Assembly (NCBI GenBank): GCA_964549245.1
Contig: CAZJUO010000006.1
Coordinates: 1 to 29,563, forward strand
DNA: 29,563 bases
Direction of reading: 5' to 3'
From: CAZJUO01 sp964549245
Lineage (GTDB): Bacteria; Patescibacteriota; Patescibacteriia; UBA10025; JAHIVO01
Shown here: positions 26,701 to 29,563 of the stretch, in pieces
Position numbering within the stretch: the first letter of the stretch is position 1
How the letters are laid out: each line of letters starts with the position of its first letter
Program-made: the position numbers and the translations under genes
Notes under the pieces: generated by a model
Seen by the model: the letters and a program-made list of their open reading frames with translations, nothing else
Databases searched by the model: none
Told to the model about the DNA's origin: nothing

Positions 26701-28235
26701 AAGTTGTGGCCATTATGGGCAGTTGCAGTTATGAGGGTACTGAAAACCAGTACGGCAGTACTACAAATTTTTCATCGGATGATGGCACTGCTTCATTTAA
26801 CGGCAGTGTGGCGGTTAATAATGGACAGATGATGTGTGTTTACGTTGTCGCCGATGTGCTGAACAGCGCTTCGCCGGGTGATACACTTGGTATCGGCATT
26901 GATGATCCGCCGAATGATATTACGGTCAGCGGGGCTACCAATGTTGGACCGAGCAATTCAGTAGTTATTACGGCAGACCTGAATTATGTTACCCATCGGG
27001 CCTTATTGCGCTGGCCGTTTGGTCAGGATGTCGGGGAATTTAATGTCCCGCCCGGCTCGGAAATACGCCATGCCAATATCAAGCTGTATGGAGACGGCAA
27101 GAGTGTGGGCAACGATTTCGAGGGCAGGATATATTTGATTGATTATGCTGATACTTATCCTTTTGATGAAAGCACGCCGCCCTTGGATAGTCCGGAAGCG
27201 ATTTTCACTATCGCCACTTCAAATAGCGTCAGCTATGATACCACTGGTTGGGATGATACTGATAATGCGGAAAATACCACTCCGGAAATAAAATCATTGA
27301 TACAAAAATATATCAACAGTGATGAGTATGAACAGCGTTATTATGACGGAGATGATTTATACCTTGGCCTCATTTTTAAAGAAAACAGCGCCACGCCTGA
27401 AGGATTCAAGTCATTCCACAGTATGGATAGCGGCAATCCGCCGGAATTGATTATAGAATATTCACCTCACCAAAGTTTGTATACTATCAGTGATCAAGCC
27501 GACGACGTGGTTGCTTGGGGCACTGATCCTGGCGATTGTGAATTTACAGGAGATTGTGATTTTGATCCACCATGCATGAGTTTTGGCGCTTATAGCATTA
27601 ACCCAAATAGGATATTTTTCAGGTTTACCCCTGTTGGAGATGACGCAAATAATCGAGTTTTGCCGCAAAACGCACAGATTGAAGGAGCAGCTATAAATCT
27701 TATTGGCGATAGCTGTTGTAATGTCTGCAATCAAGATTTTCAGGCCCGCATTGGCCTGTTAAATGAGGCAAATATGCCGGTTATTAGTGCCAACCCCTAC
27801 GATTATAGTTTGAGCCAAGATGTTTCTGAAGTAGCGCGCGATCTGCCGGCAACAGCTTGGGATGATACCACGCGGTATTTATTTACTGGTTTGGAGCCGC
27901 TTTTGGAAGCCTGGATAGATACTGACAATTATGACTATGTAGAGGGCAATGTTTCCGGGTTCAGGTTACGGCGAGGATTGAATGAAACCAGCGTGGATGC
28001 CGGGGAATCACGGGGCGTACAGCCACTGCAGAGCCAATTGCGGGTTAATTACCTGACCCCGCTGCGGGTAAACGGGCTATTGGTGGCTCGCGGGTATAAT
28101 TTTGACCGTAAATACGCCAAAGATCTTGAGCCAGCCGAGCAAATCGTGTATGATGGAAGGGTGGTAGCCAATACGCCGCCCGGTTTGTCGGACTTTACCA
28201 AGGCGTTGCCGATTTATCAGCAGGTCGTTCCGTAG
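14781..28235 (+). CDS. Giant multidomain surface protein (4484 aa)
   Basis: One uninterrupted frame of 13.5 kb. A membrane anchor or signal (7-30) starts the protein. Modules in order, by eye: a DNRLRE/RHS-type N-terminal region (58-290, with DVRYTVDNSSLLEEI and YPIVIDG); a DNRLRE-like sandwich (290-510); a Cys-rich part (567-712); about seven Fn3-like modules (930-1640); GWGWSSNTGWISLNC (1763-1778); FDGxYIWV propeller (1842-2125); a second GW part (2131-2345); an NPHIAW propeller (2350-2775); a delta-60-like propeller (2780-3150); VGWIEFLP and PWLETQYSDIYAG (3199-3230); VDGDLEINANI (3367) and FIVEGNVY (3422); a long insertion with Cys-rich and two DNRLRE-like modules (3446-4420); and a terminal module RVNGLLVARGYNFDRKYA to VVANTPPGL (4424-4484). 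GW, PWLETQ and the terminal module are hallmarks I associate with CPR surface proteins. Likely an extracellular adhesin; pilM follows. Confidence 0.85.
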   Translation: MHKVNNKFILILFILAGSAVLAGGLLLAVNNIFHPFEWTKPLVQEAVDPETQLDEEVLAASSNVADIRHDEENQTTTVTYTSLPIEYQVDNTGEYAPIDTTIVESDSDYYAYENNTNVFKTYFEKAPSDYGFVTYQAPNGRGVEFTFANALTSDDGWEVQDNQATYKGLYKGMDVRYTVDNSSLLEEIIVNNKKRAQALDTVSQSVHLDNVYYKLQEGDVITFHNEDTKKISFISPPPVMYELNNPDNFNHDIHYSITEMGEGSVQIDKVIEPAGKEWLENATYPIVIDGSYYGSNYYNGMGEIQWSRKIPSWWSNYTISNGDSPYRTALMTGRWTDGDICVLGPCPHYKDWRHYFSFRSGISSSLGIEYADIVGAKLTLYMYRGYAFSGVGEPIRVYSGLDEWGDLYSGGEQTLIDAWDAMDTMTLEETLDVTGLPDASTQDCRYGDSEPCKVEIDIDKSSVGNAFSERTSIVLDPSLISFNKNVDKVVYTYKQIGGTDSPWPTLEVIYFDSSPPTGTFLEVDPKGGQASSTGRTTMEIKVYDHYVNETNFALQRSFTNPYSWEDVCPNMISGEMSRCYGGTNKVCDGGFNDGGICYYQADCEDGVNDGVCVGGYCTSNADCPGSPPGTCNHRCVGGDNDGDVCRFDSNCTGGTCEYVDCIEGAGYDCTATSTETAGVCNGGFNDGGTCELQQDCENGVNDGTCEYNNYCVVEEEFDATYAPNINYSDKQAWYRARVEQDDFASNWSSVKNDYTYANAQPDQPAIARSDRWDEVYMQLNLGGGIPGYYNNQTTTKYCVGFWPQDEDLGWYVGSSTGAAGLRFTDDPAATYPVLPDVYVVHADGLNPAGYPVVNNLEDTIPPITPKPKCLDLNDWIYNSKIYFNTVGEYFFSPMKFRPNDKYWVMTLSQNTRDKSLNYPSFASWEEVTTRARNPGAPTWDDSDVQASSLNLAMNTTPASDPSYTNPSDTQYAMYVEELNAYLNPADLDATSVSPIWRTAAQWGSGKEYDVFLPHTCYNIKAKSKNRAGVEGEDKDASIWSATTVACTELAVPEVTDVSCDYNETDGYYCDVSVDTKDNPAGTEYYIEQGRWRIGFPSNTVTYSTAMNWSVRNDDFVFRASGLTCGMMFFKYDYKVRARLGADITSYSAVVNDSNHLPPCAPTNVSGSPAYNGDQTIMNWGWNPSSGGSTCVNYNVYNYDGASDTYIDQTDAIFPHVYQQTVTPNTAYRAKVAGVDTYGREGQRSNPSSEVWSYPRKPGLDGVSCEYSEVSGLYTCEVTVDTNGNPVGAPANVQYQIARSACGLDSSGNEVNCGSYAYPFGGSSAWYSYNPGQKLTDNESGSGLDCSADNKKYRYYIRAKNTGNIPTPYLPVPPVADVLPPCPAESMIHNSNYYDAANLPIEWGWNPPGSYDAQGFEIDYYNLYDDTDQCIAGDGTDGYCSSPLFPEVDHTSGAQHTFTQTFGTDYNIEKFAYVRAVDVNGKAGAPSSTASAYTAIQEVQGFEIISADITQKAIPLHVSGDFANFSTPYAGLQLLETTGHSGGGALSGEDKGFESGVEDWLPEGERETTDTELEANTEYCYQARSRNSDGNKDQPGDVNDPKPDTAVCRYTKANTPTLPILRRGSGGTEVSLTLRSNDENPLHDGHASGGETQYAICVSKYDDNDQLVSEKYVQLDGTVDEAGLDCNENEGFNLVGHWGSRNEWGGDTGVDIIGLDPSYTYDFKAKARNGNDGDIDTNGCTPDYDCWETHFGREATLFLVKNNVVGWGWSSNTGWISLNCLNMFNATGDYSCHSADDWGLNTQFEESREINPLEGYGWSSSGQARLEYWDPSFGPEPDTGQTGAWGIAYDAVTDGATQAWVTTAAPSNKLIRVKASDLSYTAYDLGNDLRSVAFDGEFIWVVSQGDDVIYKFDPSTGSALPIGSGSVQLPGAADPYDVVIENGYVWVSNEGNDTVTKINAADSSIIDTYSLPAEADPHGLYYDGRYIWSANNSDVSISKIDPLLGSAEAGSVTTYNLSAAPEAVTGDGKYLWIARQGGVTVLDIEGNVVDTIDINANPMADITLYGGFAWLSDTNANQVYRINKVDYTIVAIYTDVAAPRQIADDPNNEQLFIVNNSGTINVSTIARKQQTTKTGLGWVSLHKKVCDNNAQAGCYDDTQCGTGLCTEESAGLPPDGKTYGYCYNDPGNERYGDCAIGGNACTEGNESANCTGGDGDYCIFTTCSRLESGPAQGTCLVNETCKSYATASLNGVTREVDGWARILTLKQRGEDQGQTDWGWIKLNGEYTAQDGTAGNYGLTGTEVDSQVFLGAPDVNPTNVELYSLFGWGQTAERSDFNSESSWLHWDNISKTNQVNTYSSSSIAVDSVGNPHIAWAEQVEGSGWTNVYYVQRTGNQWYSVTGEAYVPGSTPSANISQADNSFSNYPVVKLDANDNPHVAWQEGSNIFYLRWNPDDNQWQTASGVSYASALADPAANKLQVNTSAAGGVAMQLDRNGYPHFTYSSDNEIYYRYWDGSDWATTAGGGNVSQSGSTSVNCSHAPQLVLGNETVQRPHIVWLENNSTMGSCQEWGAVYYRYWNGSSWSTAGSWPGSIHVNDDVADYFEPGDPADNYHGDMPSLALDSNNLPGVVWRDPHAVFYKKWDPSADSGNGDWIPDSSYTAPTIPDFDDLWVDRSVEPTSSLQSGSLAIAMKNDQPHIVWAEQSSQPDEVVYRYWDPTDGAWKTISRDYSTPSGSTSDDNYFVSQTPSDGGYSPTFTFDRWGNPHVIWTEFTYNGDYCGEFSTVDTPAGSARDIKIDQENEYLYIAGDNRIEKRTTDSGDLVTDFGANGVVTPADNIDIWSMDIDIANGYMYVAGNGGGFDWQIEKRLLSTGALVADFGTNGIVNVADGRAEYGVSLDYDDGYVYVGGYNDATNWRIEKRYADSGDLVGSFGGSIATPLNPNGDPAGVITATDGQEARKVLVDGSYLYIGGYGADDNWRIEKRLLSTGALVTDFGANGVVIGPEASHSVYDMALDGTYLYAVGRSDAYTEVVGKYNKATGSLDTAFDGDGLVEVGGWENVYPYAMALDEENMYLYGTVVNSPGDPFEFRYEKRLLTDGSLVNAFGSNGVVYDSIDGFGYEMVLDDQYLYAIGKSGDVSGGNTNWHIVKRWLHSGGEDGTGSNRDCTDSDYPLCIYDYPRVQCAASNIAYSRWFPGVLRSGVGWIEFLPVGALLGIPWLETQYSDIYAGLDIQLAPPPRGSDRYTSTFLILANGDIQGISGYYNETQTGLPTSRYYTSGLDSLITGAGYPVGENALSQINISALTTTVDGTRNRYGHEVVTYSGGDLSDAGRLGQQPILDSKVYYINGNATLENDMTFMHGDSGAAGNGLIIVDGDLEINANIYYEKGCDGAATSPCQTSQECGSGETCQSVFLDDVSEMPSAAFIVEGNVYMNSLVHEVSGVVVAKGDEGVISTSRRQPVSQTIQAANDDTYVTFDGDYTNFNTSGSLRFGQEDGSSGYLLPQEPKRTQLAAQASVPTVLGTETSVVPENQGRESKPAAIGQPALSPSKSLTSNSFVRSFSISASDYSIANIGDPCVVSPRTCEASEACCDRGRCTERWEGIGAWACADCDSYQDACAICCDRFGPNTAQICEFGRYSTYQWTGNGGSLNCCGDDANEANPYEATETSCSDGNDNDCDGDIDGADADCGGGGGDIGDACTVNGDCNNNQCVDGYCCDSPCSGNCDFCNLSKPGFCTSDDAACAGDCDSCVSGNCSADQDLCVACEDCQGSGTAYNCTVLADGSQDTTGINLCNGVNDYCCGGTCATGGGSYGSGCGSGVCAGTWACDATVAECSTEGNPCDTCTGDTANDASCNTSGTCTITGTTDCSACTQCVEAGNVASCSGYYASGSEDTVAPGTCVTPNSCNGSGVCLTSEITVDLTASSSLMLIPFNEQYIGEALTLTSVRDGATIDGITLTESGTANGAVDITNVKLFYEVVAIMGSCSYEGTENQYGSTTNFSSDDGTASFNGSVAVNNGQMMCVYVVADVLNSASPGDTLGIGIDDPPNDITVSGATNVGPSNSVVITADLNYVTHRALLRWPFGQDVGEFNVPPGSEIRHANIKLYGDGKSVGNDFEGRIYLIDYADTYPFDESTPPLDSPEAIFTIATSNSVSYDTTGWDDTDNAENTTPEIKSLIQKYINSDEYEQRYYDGDDLYLGLIFKENSATPEGFKSFHSMDSGNPPELIIEYSPHQSLYTISDQADDVVAWGTDPGDCEFTGDCDFDPPCMSFGAYSINPNRIFFRFTPVGDDANNRVLPQNAQIEGAAINLIGDSCCNVCNQDFQARIGLLNEANMPVISANPYDYSLSQDVSEVARDLPATAWDDTTRYLFTGLEPLLEAWIDTDNYDYVEGNVSGFRLRRGLNETSVDAGESRGVQPLQSQLRVNYLTPLRVNGLLVARGYNFDRKYAKDLEPAEQIVYDGRVVANTPPGLSDFTKALPIYQQVVP
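16536..16899 (+). repeat. Duplicated Cys-rich FNDGG unit in the giant protein
   Basis: An 84-base unit at 16536-16619 recurs at 16815-16899 with high nucleotide similarity (GGGTTTAATGACGGCGGTA is identical). Both encode VC(D/N)GGFNDGG, two acidic-spaced cysteines and GVNDG(V/T)C. Between them is a third, looser relative (GGDNDGDVC). Confidence 0.8.
17931..19272 (+). repeat. Tandem duplication of a two-module Fn3-like unit
   Basis: A pair of modules at 17931-18548 recurs at 18549-19272. First members share VSC(D/E)Y, Y(Y/T)C(D/E)V and V.VDT..NP.G. Second members share W-G-W-N-P, YN-L/V-Y and a late A.V.G/VD..G.... pattern. The unit appears to have been copied as a pair. The module-type call as fibronectin-III-like is by eye. 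Confidence 0.65.
20305..21165 (+). repeat. Giant protein propeller 1: seven FDGxYIWV blades
   Basis: Seven blades of about 42 residues: IAYDAVTDGATQAWVTT, FDGEFIWVVS, IENGYVWVSN, YDGRYIWSAN, GDGKYLWIAR, LYGGFAWLSD and a last DDPNNEQLFIVN. It is the same blade family as in the three upstream paralogues. It interrupts a GW-type module: GYGWSSSG before, TGLGWVSLH after. Confidence 0.75.
21850..23100 (+). repeat. Giant protein propeller 2: seven NPHIAW blades
   Basis: Seven repeats of the form (A/V)xxDxxGNPHIAWxE: VGNPHIAWAE, NDNPHVAWQE, NGYPHFTYSS, VQRPHIVWLE, NNLPGVVWRD, NDQPHIVWAE and WGNPHVIWTE. Each is followed by a Y(Y/F)..W strand (YYRYWDGSDW, YYRYWNGSSW). They resemble BNR/sialidase-like repeats, but no sialidase catalytic residues were recognised. 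Confidence 0.75.
23130..24235 (+). repeat. Giant protein propeller 3: seven delta-60-like blades
   Basis: Seven copies of a unit with xMALDxxYLYxxG, W.IEKR(L/Y) and G.LV..FG.NG(V/I)V, matching the delta-60 repeat (TIGR02608) as I recall it. The last copy lacks the FG-NG part. Copies 2 and 4 are almost identical in DNA: 23364-23398 and 23712-23746 differ at 2 of 35 bases. A 17-base identity joins 23223-23239 with 23541-23557. Confidence 0.75.
25485..26520 (+). repeat. Cysteine-rich segment in the giant protein
   Basis: About 340 residues dominated by CxxxxxC spacings: a CSDGNDNDCDGDIDGADADC calcium-like unit, then C.VNGDC..NQCVDGYCC and many short C..C.GN.C pairs. Such segments resemble Cys-rich tails of myxobacterial surface proteins. 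If disulfides form, an oxidising extracellular setting is implied. Confidence 0.7.
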
Positions 28236-28280
28236 GTTTATCGATTGGAAAATTATATTTATTAATTATACATAAATATT

Positions 28281-29432
28281 GTGGCAAAAAAAGATAGCTA
28301 TGTAGGAATAGATTTGGGTGGGTCCAGTTTAAAAGTGGTAGAGTTGAAAAACGTCAACAATCGCCCGCAGCTGGTAACCTATGGTTTTATTGACGAAACC
28401 TATAATATTGTAAAAGACGAAAGCAAAGAAGCGCAGACAGAGTTGGCCAATCATTTGAAAAAATTATTGCGGTCATCGCGCGTGTCTACCGATAAGGCCA
28501 TAGCGGCATTGCCGAGCTTTAGCGTGTTTAGCTCTATTATCAGCTTGCCGGCCATGAGCAAGAAAGATTTAATATCAGCCGTGCGCTGGGAAGCGAAAAA
28601 ATTTGTACCCATCCCCTTGGAAGAGATGATTCTTGACTGGGAAATGCTAAAAGAAGAGAAACACGCGGAGGTGCCTGTTTCTGATACGGCTGACGAGACA
28701 AACAAAAATGACGAGCCACCCGAAGGCGAGGAGCAAAACGAACAGGACGAGAAAAAAGATACCGTCATACAGAAGGACGCTGGTAAAAAGGACAATATAA
28801 AAGTTTTGCTTACCGCCGCGCCAAAAAACCTGGTCAATCGTTATGTGGAATTATTCAAAAATGCAAATTTACAGCTTGTCAGCCTGGAGACTGAATCGTT
28901 TGCGCTTGAGCGGTCTCTTATCGGCATTGACCAAAATCCCATCATGATTATCGATATCGGTAATGCGGCTACCAGCATCATTATTTATTCGGGCGGCGTG
29001 CCGATATTAAACCGCAGCATCGACGTGGGGGGACAGACAGTAACCAAGGCCTTAGTTGAGTCAATGGGCGTCAGCGAAGCGCAAGCCGAGCAGTTTAAGC
29101 GGGATATCGGTTCGACTATCACCGGCGACTCGATAGAAGAGCTGCCCAGGCCGATCCGCTATATGATAAACGCCATCATGAATGAAATACGTTATATTTT
29201 GAATATTTACCAAAGCCGCAACCAAAAGCAGATTTCGAAAATTGTTTTAACTGGCGGTTCGGCGTTTTTAGCCAATCTGACAAAGTATTTATATTCTGTT
29301 TTCAATGTCAAAGCGTATATTGGCAATCCCTGGGCGCGTGTGGTGCATCCCATTGAGCTTGATGCCATGCTAAGGCAGTTAGGCCCCCGCTTGTCCGTTT
29401 CAATCGGTTTAGCCATGCGTGAGATATTGTAA
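28281..29432 (+). CDS. pilM: Type IV pilus assembly ATPase-like protein PilM
   Basis: A 383-aa actin-fold protein of the PilM family. PilM sits on the cytoplasmic face and binds PilN to link the pilus motor with the inner-membrane PilNO complex. Visible nucleotide-binding parts are phosphate-1 GIDLGGSSLKVVEL (9-22), phosphate-2 IIDIGNAATSIII (about 223-235) and adenosine IVLTGGSAFL (about 321-330). AIAALPSFSVF and W-E-A-K-K-F-V-P-I-P match the family. An acidic low-complexity insert (about 126-172, rich in E/D/K/N) extends the usual domain 1. GTG start, preceded by AT-rich sequence without a Shine-Dalgarno site. It lies 45 bases after the giant gene on the same strand. The usual pilN/pilO partners are not visible before the window ends. 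Confidence 0.93.
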   Translation: MAKKDSYVGIDLGGSSLKVVELKNVNNRPQLVTYGFIDETYNIVKDESKEAQTELANHLKKLLRSSRVSTDKAIAALPSFSVFSSIISLPAMSKKDLISAVRWEAKKFVPIPLEEMILDWEMLKEEKHAEVPVSDTADETNKNDEPPEGEEQNEQDEKKDTVIQKDAGKKDNIKVLLTAAPKNLVNRYVELFKNANLQLVSLETESFALERSLIGIDQNPIMIIDIGNAATSIIIYSGGVPILNRSIDVGGQTVTKALVESMGVSEAQAEQFKRDIGSTITGDSIEELPRPIRYMINAIMNEIRYILNIYQSRNQKQISKIVLTGGSAFLANLTKYLYSVFNVKAYIGNPWARVVHPIELDAMLRQLGPRLSVSIGLAMREIL

Positions 29433-29514
29433 GGCTCGGATACAGGATAATAAATAAGCAGCATACTAGGCATTTTTATGAAGTATGTCATGTTTTAATT
29501 TTTGGTTAAATGTT

Positions 29515-29563
29515 TTAGGCATGGACATTTTGCACCCCCAACTTAAGGGCTTCATTAGGAGTT
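29515..29563 (-). CDS. Possible C-terminal end of a gene entering from the right
   Basis: On the minus strand an open frame enters at the right edge and ends TAA at 29515, reading TPNEALKLGVQNVHA. The TPNEAL piece is reminiscent of C-termini of DDE transposases/integrases, but 15 residues cannot establish this. A competing plus-strand frame (MDILHPQLKGFIRS from 29521) is also open to the edge. The interval 29433-29514 holds nothing recognised. Confidence 0.25.
   Translation of the reverse strand, partial: TPNEALKLGVQNVHA

Noticed and set aside
14781..28235. Alternative genetic code with TGA as glycine (as in Gracilibacteria/Absconditabacteria)
   Set aside because: Although no complete gene here ends in TGA, the 4,484-codon frame and the other genes contain no in-frame TGA, which would be common if TGA coded glycine.

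Overview
The window looks like a chromosome segment from a Patescibacteria (Candidate Phyla Radiation) bacterium, probably of the Parcubacteria group. The evidence is the very large secreted proteins carrying the GW.WS..GWIS-type motif and a C-terminal module ending in YDGRVVANTPPGL, a stripped-down housekeeping set, and start regions with little Shine-Dalgarno signal. The lineage call rests on remembered family features, not on a search. The standard code fits: the 4,484-codon frame contains no TGA, and every complete gene ends in TAA or TAG.

Left part (1-6254), almost all on the minus strand. A two-way terminator and a patch of short repeats come first, then tRNA-Ser(GCU) with an encoded CCA. 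Next is clpC-comF (transcribed in that order), with a clear promoter before clpC. A second minus-strand unit follows from a TTGACA-type promoter near 6188: a 173-aa membrane-anchored protein, lemA, htpX, and a 43-aa single-membrane-span protein placed 11 bases after htpX. A strong hairpin lies between lemA and htpX.

Right part (6255-29432), all on the plus strand. Three tandem paralogous secreted proteins (718, 1265 and 824 aa) are followed by a 4,484-aa giant and then pilM. The three paralogues share a signal peptide, a W-E-P/N-Q-A-K head, a phage-fibre-like YVDG..VGIGT/GVYG stalk, beta-propeller repeats and a C-terminal module ending C-R-(P/G)-L. Counting propeller blades by eye gives 7, 14 and 7 in the three paralogues and 7+7+7 in three different repeat families of the giant, so every count is a multiple of seven. 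The giant looks like a common CPR surface-protein scaffold into which propellers, Cys-rich modules and DNRLRE-like modules have been inserted at several points.

Working interpretation (inference): this is a surface adhesin/fibre locus tied to the type IV pilus through pilM. It may be functionally comparable to PilY1-type tip adhesins, which also have a beta-propeller and bind calcium. The left unit is membrane-protein quality control (HtpX/LemA) and general proteolysis (ClpC). At the right edge a possible protein C-terminus on the minus strand runs out of the window.
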